This document shows, piece after piece, positions 9,844-17,966 of a stretch of DNA of 64,000 nucleotides (position 1 is the first letter of the stretch; each line of letters starts with the position of its first letter). The notes beneath the pieces are model-generated. The model saw only the letters and a list, made by a program, of their open reading frames with translations. It had not been told where the DNA came from and did no database searches. Location: NCBI RefSeq assembly GCF_002846555.1, contig NZ_PJMS01000001.1, positions 2,046,001-2,110,000 of the forward strand, given 5' to 3'. The DNA is from Aquimarina sp. MAR_2010_214 (GTDB lineage Bacteria > Bacteroidota > Bacteroidia > Flavobacteriales > Flavobacteriaceae). The position numbers and the translations under genes are program-made.

Positions 9844-10131
9844 TTACTGCATTTGCCATTCCCAGGTTGCAGAAGAATTTGGTACAATAGGCCATAATTC
9901 AGCAACTTTTTTGATAGTGTCTTTTACAGTTCCTTTTATGCTTTTTAGCTCTCTATCTTCAATTAAAAAAATATCTAATATTGATTCGTAATATCTGATA
10001 TGATTAGCGCTAAATTCTTTTTCTGGTTTGATGTTTAAGATTTCATCATCTGTGTGGGTTACGTCAAAGTTTTCTTTAAAAATTTCAAGAACATTTTTTT
10101 TGACGATACGCTCCTTTTCTAGAGTGTTCAT
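9844..10131 (-). CDS. Small conserved-looking hypothetical protein
   Basis: A 95-residue, charged and soluble protein with no signal peptide or membrane segment and no motif that I recognise. It begins MNTLEKERIVKK and ends with a Trp-rich tail (SSATWEWQMQ). It lies tail-to-tail with trkH and is followed on its own strand by nothing close. A real gene is likely because its codon use and spacing resemble its neighbours and it fills the gap to trkH exactly. Function is unknown. Confidence 0.6.
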   Translation of the reverse strand: MNTLEKERIVKKNVLEIFKENFDVTHTDDEILNIKPEKEFSANHIRYYESILDIFLIEDRELKSIKGTVKDTIKKVAELWPIVPNSSATWEWQMQ

Positions 10132-10286
10132 AGCAATTGGTTTTAAGTTGGTTCTTTTTGAATATTCGCTTTTGTGGTAAAACTAATATTCGGGATATAG
10201 TTAAAGTATAACTCTAATTTCGTTCATTTAGTGTAGAAGACAATTTTAAAAATTGTAAAATAAGGTTAAAATTTACTTAACGTTTG

Positions 10287-10328
10287 CTAAAAAAATAAGC
10301 CAACGCCTTATTTTAAGGGCATTGGCTT
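10287..10328 (-). terminator. Terminator of the aminotransferase gene
   Basis: A hairpin (10297-10309 with 10316-10328, one mismatch and one wobble) is followed on the minus strand by a T-rich run. It sits just downstream of the aminotransferase stop at 10355. Confidence 0.75.
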
Positions 10329-10354
10329 GTTTGTAAAAAGTTAAAATTGTTAAA

Positions 10355-11563
10355 TTAACTTATGGCTTCTTTAATTCTTTTGATAGCTTCTTTAATCTCT
10401 TCTGTACTTGCAGCATATGATATTCTAATACAATTGCTGTTTCCAAAAGCTATACCTGTTACTGTAGCAACATTGGCTTTTTCTAATAAGAACATCGAAA
10501 AATCTGTAGCATTTTCAATAGTATGCCCTTGTAACGTTTTTCCAAAGTAATATGAGATATCAGGAAAAACATAAAATGCTCCTTCTGGCACATTACATTC
10601 GAATCCGGTAATTTCAGATAATAAACCTAATACTAATTTTCTTCGCTCTTTAAACTCGTCAACCATATATTGAATTTTGCTAACAGGAGCTTCTAGAGCT
10701 GTAATTACGGCACGTTGAGCAATACAATTAGCTCCACTGGTTACCTGACCTTGCATTTTATTACACGCACGGGCAATTGAGGCAGGTGCCCCAATATATC
10801 CTATTCGCCATCCAGTCATAGCAAAAGCTTTAGCAACACCATTAACAGTTACCGTTCTGTTGTACATATCTTCAAATTGAGCCATAGATGCATGACCTCC
10901 TACATAATTGATATGCTCATATATTTCATCACTAACTACAATAATATTAGGATATTTCTGTAGTACATCTGCCAATGCTCTTAGTTCTTCTTTGCTATAA
11001 ATAGATCCACTTGGATTGCAAGGAGAGCTATACCATAGCATTTTGGTTTTTGGAGTAATTGCTTTTTCGAGCTGTTCAGCGGTCATTTTAAAATCCGTAT
11101 CAATAGAAGTTTTTACTTCTACAGGAACTCCTCCAGAAAGTTTTATAATATCACTATAACTTACCCAGTAAGGGCATGGGAGAATGATTTCATCTCCTGG
11201 ATTGATGTATACTTGAGCAACATTATAAAGAGACTGTTTTGCTCCGGTAGATACCACAATTTGAGAGCGATCATAAGTAAGGTTATTATCACGTTTAAAT
11301 TTAGTGATAATTGCATCTTTTAACTCCACGTATCCATCAACTGGTGTATACGAATTGTAGTTGTCATTTACAGCTTGTATAGCAGCTTCTTTAATAAAAT
11401 CTGGAGTATTAAAATCCGGTTCCCCAAGGCTAAGGCCAATGATGTCTTTCCCTTCGGCTCTTAGTTCACGAGCTTTTGCAGCCATTGCTAATGTAGCTGA
11501 TGCTTTAAGCGCATTGATTTTGTCTGATAATTGTATACTCATTTCTGGTACTTGTGTGCTCAT
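10355..11563 (-). CDS. Class I/II PLP-dependent aminotransferase (aspartate aminotransferase type)
   Basis: This 402-residue cytoplasmic enzyme of fold type I probably transfers the amino group between aspartate and 2-oxoglutarate. Seen motifs are SLGEPDFNTPDF near the N-terminus, NPSGSIYS, VSDEIYEHINY, the PLP-lysine region AKAFAMTGWRIGY and the C-terminal NCIRISYA. The ATG at 11563 gives a short extension over the internal ATG at 11542, where homologues often start. Both are possible, and 11563 has the better A-rich leader. The gene follows the desaturase gene by 19 bp on the same strand, so the two may be co-transcribed. Other aromatic or broad-specificity aminotransferases of this subgroup cannot be excluded. 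Confidence 0.88.
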   Translation of the reverse strand: MSTQVPEMSIQLSDKINALKASATLAMAAKARELRAEGKDIIGLSLGEPDFNTPDFIKEAAIQAVNDNYNSYTPVDGYVELKDAIITKFKRDNNLTYDRSQIVVSTGAKQSLYNVAQVYINPGDEIILPCPYWVSYSDIIKLSGGVPVEVKTSIDTDFKMTAEQLEKAITPKTKMLWYSSPCNPSGSIYSKEELRALADVLQKYPNIIVVSDEIYEHINYVGGHASMAQFEDMYNRTVTVNGVAKAFAMTGWRIGYIGAPASIARACNKMQGQVTSGANCIAQRAVITALEAPVSKIQYMVDEFKERRKLVLGLLSEITGFECNVPEGAFYVFPDISYYFGKTLQGHTIENATDFSMFLLEKANVATVTGIAFGNSNCIRISYAASTEEIKEAIKRIKEAIS

Positions 11564-11582
11564 TTTATCTGGTAAATAAAAA

Positions 11583-12683
11583 TTATGATTGTATGACAGG
11601 TTTCATCCCCATTTCTTTAAGGTGTTTAAAATGGGCAATAATAGCTTTGCGCGTAGTTTTGTATTCGTTGTAGGGTAAGTTGAATTCCAAAGCTGTTTGT
11701 TTTACAATTTTAGAAATTTTAGTATAATGAATATGACTTATTTGAGGAAAAATATGGTGCTCTACTTGATGATTTAAGCCACCAGTAAACCAATTTACTA
11801 TCTTGTTTTTTGTAGAAAAATTTACTGTGGTAAATAATTGATGCACGGCCCAGCTATTTTTCATAGTGCCCGTATTATCAGGGATTGGCATTTGTGCTTC
11901 TTCTACCATGTGAGCCAATTGAAATACTACACTCAATATTAGTCCTGCAACATAATGCATTATAAAAAATCCAATTAAAATTTTCCACCAAGCTATAGAC
12001 ATAATGATCATAGGGATTACAATCCAGATCACAAGATAAATGATTTTAGTTATTACTACAGTGCTCCATTGTTTTAATGGACTAGGTAGTTTTCCGTATG
12101 AAAGTTTACGTGCAAGATAGTTTTTAGTTTGCTTAAAATCTGTAGTCAACGCCCAGTTAAAAGTTAGTAAACCATAAAGAAATATAGAATAATAATGCTG
12201 AAACTTATGAAAACGTCTCCATTTCGAATGTTTTGTGAAACGAATCACCCGACCAGCATCCATATCTTCATCATGACCATGGATATTTGTATATGTATGA
12301 TGTAAAACATTGTGTTGTACCTGCCAGTTATATACATTACCTGCCAGAATATACATGCTGCCGCCCATTAGTTTATTAATCCACTTTTTTGAGGAATATG
12401 ACCCGTGATTGCCATCATGCATCACATTCATACCCACACCAGCCATTCCTACTCCCATTACTATGGTAAGTAGTAACATCCACCATTGTGAAATATTGAG
12501 GGTGAGAATTAAAAAATATGGGGTTAGAAAAAGAGAAAGCATAACGATTGTTTTTATGTGTAATCGCCAGTTTCCTGTTCGTTTAATGTTATTGTCTTTA
12601 AAATATTGATTTACGCGTTTGTTCAATGTTTTAAAGAATTTAGCAGAATCTTCTCTGCTGAAACGGATGTTCGGTGCAGTCAT
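11583..12683 (-). CDS. Membrane fatty acid (acyl-CoA/lipid) desaturase
   Basis: This 366-residue di-iron membrane desaturase introduces a double bond in a fatty acyl chain. The three histidine boxes are plain: HDGNHGS, HNVLHH and QVEHHIFP, with hydrophobic segments before and between them. The QxxHH form of the third box is typical of front-end (delta-5/6-like) desaturases, although no cytochrome b5 domain is fused. Substrate position cannot be assigned. The start ATG at 12683 is divergent from rsmG, with 138 bp between them. Confidence 0.9.
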   Translation of the reverse strand: MTAPNIRFSREDSAKFFKTLNKRVNQYFKDNNIKRTGNWRLHIKTIVMLSLFLTPYFLILTLNISQWWMLLLTIVMGVGMAGVGMNVMHDGNHGSYSSKKWINKLMGGSMYILAGNVYNWQVQHNVLHHTYTNIHGHDEDMDAGRVIRFTKHSKWRRFHKFQHYYSIFLYGLLTFNWALTTDFKQTKNYLARKLSYGKLPSPLKQWSTVVITKIIYLVIWIVIPMIIMSIAWWKILIGFFIMHYVAGLILSVVFQLAHMVEEAQMPIPDNTGTMKNSWAVHQLFTTVNFSTKNKIVNWFTGGLNHQVEHHIFPQISHIHYTKISKIVKQTALEFNLPYNEYKTTRKAIIAHFKHLKEMGMKPVIQS

Positions 12684-12795
12684 GAGTATTGAGGTTTATG
12701 ATCAAACGATGTTTGTCATAATTATATTGGGTAAAGTTAGGTATTTAAATTTTTTTAAGTTCCTAAAAAGAAGTAAAATATCTCATCTTAAGGTG

Positions 12796-12803
12796 TATTT
12801 TTG
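12796..12803 (+). promoter_or_regulatory. -7 box upstream of rsmG
   Basis: TATTTTTG lies 18 nt before the rsmG ATG at 12822 and matches TAnnTTTG. This supports the start at 12822 rather than the TTG at 12801, which overlaps this box. Confidence 0.45.
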
Positions 12804-12821
12804 TGCTTTAATTACTATTTA

Positions 12822-13451
12822 ATGGATATTCTAATAAAATACTTTCAGAACCTAACTGAAGAACAAAGATTACAGTTTTCAAAACTTGGAGATTTATATA
12901 TAGAGTGGAATGCTAAAATTAATGTTATCTCTCGTAAAGACATCGAATTGTTGTATGAGCGACACATTTTACATTCTTTAGGAATAGCAAAAATTCTAGA
13001 GTTTAAACCGGGTACGCAAGTACTGGATGTTGGAACTGGAGGTGGTTTTCCCGGGATTCCTCTTGCGATTCTATTTCCCGAAACTCAATTTTATTTGGTT
13101 GATGTTATTGCCAAAAAAATTAAAGTTGTTAATGAAGTGGCAAAAGCATTAGAATTAGATAATGTTAAAGCAGAACAACGAAGAGCAGGTACATTTGATA
13201 ATCGTTTTGATTTTATTGTAAGTCGTGCAGTAACCAATATGCCTGATTTTGTAAAGTGGGTACGGAAAAATATTGCCAAAAAGAACAAACACGAATTGCA
13301 AAATGGGATTTTATATCTTAAAGGAGGTGACCTTGCAGAAGAACTAGCTCTGTTTCCAAAAGCAATAGAGCACAAATTATCAGATTTTTTTGAAGAGGAA
13401 TTTTTTGAAACGAAAAAAGTAGTGTATTTACCGCTGAAATATAAAGTGTAA
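12822..13451 (+). CDS. rsmG: 16S rRNA (guanine-527-N7)-methyltransferase RsmG
   Basis: This 209-residue SAM-dependent enzyme methylates N7 of G527 in 16S rRNA. The diagnostic glycine-rich motif VLDVGTGGGFPGIPLAI is present, as are the RsmG features YIEWNAKINVISRKD and VSRAVTNMPDF. I start at the ATG at 12822 (MDILIKYFQN) because the longer frame begins with TTG inside the probable promoter. The last third of the gene is echoed in degenerate form at about 15545-15720, and a shorter piece at 17394-17434. A strong bidirectional terminator follows immediately. Confidence 0.95.
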   Translation: MDILIKYFQNLTEEQRLQFSKLGDLYIEWNAKINVISRKDIELLYERHILHSLGIAKILEFKPGTQVLDVGTGGGFPGIPLAILFPETQFYLVDVIAKKIKVVNEVAKALELDNVKAEQRRAGTFDNRFDFIVSRAVTNMPDFVKWVRKNIAKKNKHELQNGILYLKGGDLAEELALFPKAIEHKLSDFFEEEFFETKKVVYLPLKYKV

Positions 13452-13496
13452 AAACATCAAAGAAGGTGATACGTATCACCTTCTTTGATGTTTTTA
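13449..13496. terminator. Bidirectional terminator, 48-bp perfect palindrome
   Basis: The sequence is perfectly self-complementary around 13472/13473, with A runs on the left and T runs on the right. It can end transcription of both rsmG and the convergent beta-propeller gene. It begins within the last bases of rsmG. Confidence 0.9.
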
Positions 13497-13516
13497 ATTT
13501 AGTGGAAGTATAAACT

Positions 13517-15364
13517 TTAGTGTTTAAATACTTCAACAGTTTGTCCGTTAATATAATATACAATATCATCAATATTATCTAAAGTATAAACAGGCTTTGC
13601 AGTATTAAACAAAAAACTTGCAACTTCGGTACCAGAATCTTTATTGACTTTTATAAGTACTTTATTACCATTGTCGTCTTTAGTAAAGAAAAAACGATAG
13701 TCTTTATTGCTTCCCGAAGCATCAAAACGTTTTTTTAAATTACTATTTTGTGCAAAAGCAACATCAGATGCAAATCCAGCAGTAGCACGTTCTCTTTTTC
13801 CCATAAAGACACCTTGTTCAGGACCTCCATTAACACTAACAGTAGAAGTGGCTAGACCAGCAACAATTCCTCCAGCAATAAGTCCTATACGAGATAATTT
13901 TCTGCCAGCACCACCTACTTCTTTGTAATAATGTTGAAATCGATTAGTTCCATTTTCTTCTATAAAAACAATTTCTCCTGTTCCGGAAATCAAATATCCG
14001 CCGTCTCTAACTTCTAGATCGTTTACTTCTTTTTCCTTTTTGATTTTTAATTTAGTGAAAGGATCTGGTCGTTCTGTGGTGTTAATACCGTATTTGTATA
14101 ATTTTTCATCATTGTATACTAAATATTGATTAGAGTTCTTGTCAAATTCAAAAAAGGTAGGTCTCTTTTCGTCAAATTTTAGGTTTTTCTTCCAGATTTT
14201 CTTCCCTGTAGCTTTGTCTATGATGTTAGAGTATGTAGCAGTAATAAAAAATATTTTTCCATTAGTTTCTTTAAGCTCATAAATGGGATCTTCTGGATTA
14301 TCAGAAATAGGTACACTTCTTTTCCATTTTTTTTGCCCGTCTTGCCCTATGAAATTCATCCAGGTATCCGAGATTAAAATATATCCGCCTTCAGTTTTTA
14401 CAATACTTTTAGGTTTTCCTTTAGGATCTTTTTTCCATTTTTTTTGCCCGGTTTTATAATTATAAACATTAAACCCTGACCAACTACCTAGAATAAAAGA
14501 ATCCCCTAGATCTTCGATATATACTACTTTTTTAACCTTCATAGGTTCTTCCCAGATCGGTTCTCCTGTTGCAGAATTTAAGATGTTAACTTTTTCTTTG
14601 AGACCCATAAAACCTCCTAACCCACCTGCGCCAAGAAGTACAAGGATAGAAGAGTTGTCTTGATTAAGGTCAAAATTATGGATTGAATATTCTTTGTTCC
14701 AAATAATATCTCCTGTATCCCCATTAAATTTAACAAGCCTATCATTAAAAAAGCCAATGATGCTGCCATTTTGATCTATTTTTGGAACAGGTTTAAAAGT
14801 TTCATCGGCCGATAACATTTTAAATCCTTTAGAGAAAAGACTTTGAGCTTCCCCTATAGGTGATGACCATTTTAGTAAACCAGATCGAAGGTCAACTAGT
14901 GCTATATTCACTTTTTTATTTTGTATATATTCAATAATAAGTGCACTATTGGCTAGAAGTAAATAATGATTAATAGCTGTCCAACCTTCTTTTACTGTAC
15001 TAAAGAGGATAGCACCTGTTTCTGAGTTGATTAAAGATTTAGAAGCTCCTTTAGTGATAATATTAAAGGGAGTGGTTTCTATGTTTTCTATAATTACGTC
15101 ATCAGAAAAACTTAAGCTTGATGCAGATTCCATTGCATCCTTTAAGTTCCTGAAATCAGTTTTTGGTATCTTCCATATAGGTTGATCTGTCCCATACTGA
15201 AGCCCAAATAAATGGGTTTTTCCTTCTGCTAATACAATTCCTGTACTATTGTTGAGGACAATTTGATCAATGTTTTCGGATAGGTTAAGTACAATGTCAG
15301 CTTTTTTCTGACTAAAAACGATGCTTAAAATAAAAAACATCAAGGGGGTAGTGATTTTTCTCAT
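13517..15364 (-). CDS. Secreted PQQ-like beta-propeller repeat protein
   Basis: This 615-residue protein has a signal peptide (MRKITTPLMFFILSIVFSQ). Most of the chain is repeated blades with the tryptophan-docking pattern of PQQ_2/PQQ-like propellers, for example TGDIIWNKEY, TGEPIWEE, TGQKKWKKD, DGQKKWKRS and TGKKIWKKN. A glycine-rich hydrophobic stretch (LIAGGIVAGLA) lies near residue 500. No catalytic PQQ-dehydrogenase residues were recognised, so a scaffold or binding role outside the cytoplasm is more likely than an enzyme. The gene lies between rsmG and a second, broken copy of the rsmG tail, so it may have arrived as an insertion. Confidence 0.8.
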   Translation of the reverse strand: MRKITTPLMFFILSIVFSQKKADIVLNLSENIDQIVLNNSTGIVLAEGKTHLFGLQYGTDQPIWKIPKTDFRNLKDAMESASSLSFSDDVIIENIETTPFNIITKGASKSLINSETGAILFSTVKEGWTAINHYLLLANSALIIEYIQNKKVNIALVDLRSGLLKWSSPIGEAQSLFSKGFKMLSADETFKPVPKIDQNGSIIGFFNDRLVKFNGDTGDIIWNKEYSIHNFDLNQDNSSILVLLGAGGLGGFMGLKEKVNILNSATGEPIWEEPMKVKKVVYIEDLGDSFILGSWSGFNVYNYKTGQKKWKKDPKGKPKSIVKTEGGYILISDTWMNFIGQDGQKKWKRSVPISDNPEDPIYELKETNGKIFFITATYSNIIDKATGKKIWKKNLKFDEKRPTFFEFDKNSNQYLVYNDEKLYKYGINTTERPDPFTKLKIKKEKEVNDLEVRDGGYLISGTGEIVFIEENGTNRFQHYYKEVGGAGRKLSRIGLIAGGIVAGLATSTVSVNGGPEQGVFMGKRERATAGFASDVAFAQNSNLKKRFDASGSNKDYRFFFTKDDNGNKVLIKVNKDSGTEVASFLFNTAKPVYTLDNIDDIVYYINGQTVEVFKH

Positions 15365-15544
15365 CTGATATTTGAAATGTTAATTTTTTGCTAAAATACA
15401 ATATTGTTTTGATATCGCCCTGATAAACGAATCAATATTGGATTTGTTTTTTGGACTAAAAATTAGAAAAGAGCAATACAACGCTATCAAAACCAAATCT
15501 ATGCTAACAAACAACATTGCTCAGATAGAGATCAGCTACTCATC

Positions 15545-15720
15545 TCATATTGCTAAAAAAAATAATTACGAATTGAAGAATGGGATTTTATATCTTAAAA
15601 GAGGTGACCTTACAGAAGAACTAGCTCTATTTCCTAAAGCAATAGAACACAAGTTATCAGATTTTTGAAGAAGAGTTTTACGAGACTAAAAAGGTAGTGT
15701 ATCTGCCTTTAAAGTATAAA
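15545..15720 (+). pseudogene. Degenerate second copy of the rsmG 3' end
   Basis: The stretch encodes IAKKNNYELKNGILYLK, RGDLTEELALFPKAIEHKL and, after a 2-nt loss in a T run near 15662, EEEFYETKKVVYLPLKYK. This is the C-terminal third of RsmG. By eye about 27 of 177 bases differ from 13271-13447, and most differences are silent third-position changes. An open frame from 15438 to 15668 exists, but its first 35 codons have no match to RsmG. This is a displaced gene end, not a working gene. It has its own terminator at 15723. Confidence 0.85.
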
Positions 15721-15722
15721 GG

Positions 15723-15758
15723 AAAAGGAGTTTTAGATGCATTTAAAACTCCTTTTTT
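15723..15758 (+). terminator. Terminator after the rsmG tail remnant
   Basis: A perfect 13-bp stem (15723-15735 with 15744-15756) with an 8-nt loop ends in T-rich sequence. No intact plus-strand gene lies upstream, so it may be the original terminator of the displaced rsmG end. Confidence 0.8.
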
Positions 15759-15786
15759 GGTAATATGGTTTGACTTGATTTACAAG

Positions 15787-16851
15787 CTAATAATCTGTAT
15801 AGCCTACTTCACCAGGAGTGTAGAAAGTATCCATGACAGGTTGGGTTAATGCAATGTTGTTTTTTAATTTTTCAATAAGATTTGGATTTGATATGTATGG
15901 TCTTCCTATATAAGCAAGATCACTTCCTTTGTCCAATACAGTTTGCGCTTCTTTTGCGGTATTAATATTTCCGCCTGTGATAATTGTTCCTTTAAAAATA
16001 TTCTTAAGTGTCGTAACAATATCTGTTGGAAAATCTGGAGCTCCCATACCACGATGATCTACGATATGAATATATGCTATATTAAGTTTCGATAGCTCTT
16101 CAACTAAGTAACTATACATTTCTACTAAATCATCATATGTGCCTTGCATATCATTAAAAATACCATAGGGAGAGATTCGGACGCCAATTTTATTTGCCCC
16201 AATAGCATCAATAGTTTTTTGTGTTAATTCTAATAAGAAACGAGTTCTGTTTTTATAGGAACCTCCGTACTCATCGTTACGAATATTAGATGCTGGATTT
16301 AAAAATTGATCAAGTAAGTAACCATTCGCACTATGAAGCTCTATTCCGTCTATTCCTGCTGATACTAAATCCGATGCTGCTTGTACATATTCGTTTTGAG
16401 TTTTTTCTATTTGTTCTATAGACATGGCTTCGGGAATGGCATAAGGACTAATCCCTAATGTATCAGTGTGGATTTCCCCACTTAGTTGTACACTTGACGG
16501 GGCTATAGCTTTTTCACCTTCAGGTAAATTTGGAGTTGCAGAAGCCCTTCCACAGTGCATTAATTGTACAAAAATTTTACCGTCTTTGCTATGTACTTTT
16601 GAGGCAATGTTTTTCCATCCTTCAATTTGAGCATCTGTAAAAGCTCCGGGAATTCTTGCATATCCTAATCCATTAGCAGAAGGAGAAGTTCCTTCGGTTA
16701 TAATTAATCCAGCATCAGAGCGTTGTTCATAATATAATGCCATAATATCATTTGGGATGTTTTTGATTGCTCTATTACGGGTCATGGGAGCCATGACAAT
16801 ATGGTTTTTTAAAGTAATTGAACCTAAGGAATATGGTTGAAAAATTTTCAT
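15787..16851 (-). CDS. Alkene reductase, old yellow enzyme family
   Basis: This 354-residue FMN-dependent TIM-barrel enzyme of the OYE/NemA type reduces activated C=C bonds (enones, nitro compounds) with NAD(P)H. Family motifs are MAPMTRNRA near the N-terminus, VQLMHCGRAS, HSANGYLLDQFLNP, YGGSYKNRTRF and AYIGRPYISNP. The His and Asn of HSANGYL bind the substrate oxyanion. It is divergent from an HxlR regulator, a common pairing in which the regulator senses reactive electrophiles. Confidence 0.92.
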   Translation of the reverse strand: MKIFQPYSLGSITLKNHIVMAPMTRNRAIKNIPNDIMALYYEQRSDAGLIITEGTSPSANGLGYARIPGAFTDAQIEGWKNIASKVHSKDGKIFVQLMHCGRASATPNLPEGEKAIAPSSVQLSGEIHTDTLGISPYAIPEAMSIEQIEKTQNEYVQAASDLVSAGIDGIELHSANGYLLDQFLNPASNIRNDEYGGSYKNRTRFLLELTQKTIDAIGANKIGVRISPYGIFNDMQGTYDDLVEMYSYLVEELSKLNIAYIHIVDHRGMGAPDFPTDIVTTLKNIFKGTIITGGNINTAKEAQTVLDKGSDLAYIGRPYISNPNLIEKLKNNIALTQPVMDTFYTPGEVGYTDY

Positions 16852-16917
16852 TTTGTATGTTTTTTATATTAAAAGTTTATAAAAGTAATTATTAATAGTT
16901 TCTAAAAGAAATATTTG

Positions 16918-16925
16918 TATTTTTG
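16918..16925 (+). promoter_or_regulatory. -7 box upstream of the HxlR regulator
   Basis: TATTTTTG in the 136-bp gap between the old yellow enzyme and HxlR genes fits TAnnTTTG. It lies 62 nt before the chosen start at 16988 and 32 nt before the alternative start at 16958. Confidence 0.35.
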
Positions 16926-16987
16926 TGTTATAAAAAATGGTAACCTCGATGTAACTAATGGGGTTGTTTAACGAAAAATTAAGAATT

Positions 16988-17353
16988 ATGAGCAGGAAAT
17001 TAATTCATAATCCAAATCATTGCCCAATGATTCACGCAACGAATATTATAGGAAATAAATGGGCACCTATTATTATTTATGTTTTAGGAGAACGTAAGTT
17101 AAGATTTGGGCAATTAGCGGTTTTTGTAGAAGGAATTAGCAGAAAAGTTTTAACAGAACAACTTAAAGAATTAGAACAAAAAGAGGTTGTGAAACGTGAA
17201 TCATTTGCAGAAGTCCCACCCAGAGTCGAATATTCTTTAACAGAAAGAGGAAAGGAATTGTTGCCTATATTAAGTCAATTGTGTGTTTGGGGATCTGGGA
17301 TTAATGAAGATAGAGAAGATGAAAAAATTATTGAAGTAAAAAAGAGTGTTTGA
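16988..17353 (+). CDS. HxlR-family winged-helix transcriptional regulator
   Basis: This 121-residue MarR-like DNA-binding protein has the HxlR layout: CPMIHATNIIGNKW, LRFGQLAVFVEGISRKVLTEQLKELE (recognition helix region) and VEYSLTERGKELLPIL. The cysteine in NHCPM is where redox- or aldehyde-sensing members have their reactive residue, which suits control of the divergent old yellow enzyme gene. I prefer the ATG at 16988 (MSRKLIHNPN), which has an A-rich leader. An upstream ATG at 16958 would add ten residues. Confidence 0.88.
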   Translation: MSRKLIHNPNHCPMIHATNIIGNKWAPIIIYVLGERKLRFGQLAVFVEGISRKVLTEQLKELEQKEVVKRESFAEVPPRVEYSLTERGKELLPILSQLCVWGSGINEDREDEKIIEVKKSV

Positions 17354-17371
17354 TTTGTAAATACTCTTTTG
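17340..17371 (+). terminator. Candidate terminator overlapping the HxlR stop
   Basis: An 8-bp stem (17340-17347 with 17363-17370) encloses the stop codon in its loop and ends in TTTT. It is modest in strength. Confidence 0.45.
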
Positions 17372-17393
17372 TAGATTAAAATCTCATACATTC

Positions 17394-17434
17394 ATTTTTT
17401 GAAGGAAGGATAGTGTATATGCCTTTAAAATATA
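17394..17434 (+). pseudogene. Third, shorter fragment of the rsmG tail
   Basis: Positions 17411-17434 match the end of the 15545-15720 remnant over 24 bases with two mismatches (codons for VYLPLKY). They are preceded by a short ATTTTTTGAAG-like piece, so about 16 bases in the middle appear lost. Short, so less certain than the longer remnant. Confidence 0.55.
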
Positions 17435-17438
17435 TGCC

Positions 17439-17906
17439 TTAATTTATGTCCTTTAGGTTAACCCGCATCTCAATAAGATGCTTTTTGAAACCTACTTTTT
17501 CATAAGCTCTTATAGCTCTGGGGTTTTGATCATAAACTGTAAGGCGTATTTCTTCTAGATTTTTACTTGCAAACCAATCACACAGGTGTTTTATAATTTC
17601 CTGGCTAACACCTTTTCCTCGATGTTGATCTTTTACATACATAAAACCGATATAACCTAATTGTTTTTGTTTAAAGAAGTTTTTTCGGTCACGTATTTGT
17701 CCATAGCCGCTTCCAACAATTTCTCCTTCAATCTCGGCAACAACAACCTCTGTGTGATCTGATAAAATATAATCTTCAATACTATAATAGTTTATTTTTT
17801 TATCCTGTATCAATGTGGGATCCATTGGGCGTTCTGCTTCGATAATTTTTTGTTCAAAGTCTAGAAGGATGGATAGGTCTTTTGTTGTAGCGGGTCTTAT
17901 GGTCAT
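17439..17906 (-). CDS. GNAT family N-acetyltransferase
   Basis: This 155-residue acetyl-CoA-dependent acetyltransferase begins MTIRPATTKDLSILLDFE. The acetyl-CoA pyrophosphate-binding motif is QHRGKGVSQEIIKHL, preceded by the beta-4 strand LGYIGFMYVKD. The C-terminal strand is LTVYDQNPRAIRAYEKVGFKK, typical of GNAT enzymes. The substrate is unknown. The stop lies only a few bases from the third rsmG tail fragment. Confidence 0.85.
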   Translation of the reverse strand: MTIRPATTKDLSILLDFEQKIIEAERPMDPTLIQDKKINYYSIEDYILSDHTEVVVAEIEGEIVGSGYGQIRDRKNFFKQKQLGYIGFMYVKDQHRGKGVSQEIIKHLCDWFASKNLEEIRLTVYDQNPRAIRAYEKVGFKKHLIEMRVNLKDIN

Positions 17907-17966
17907 GATAGATTATGATGTGTTGTTTTTTTTGTCTAGAGAAAAAGATACATGTATTATTTAAAT

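Noticed and set aside
15438-15668. 76-codon plus-strand frame as a small gene
   Set aside because: Its last 40 codons are a copy of the rsmG tail and its first part has no support. It ends by frameshift. Annotated as a remnant.
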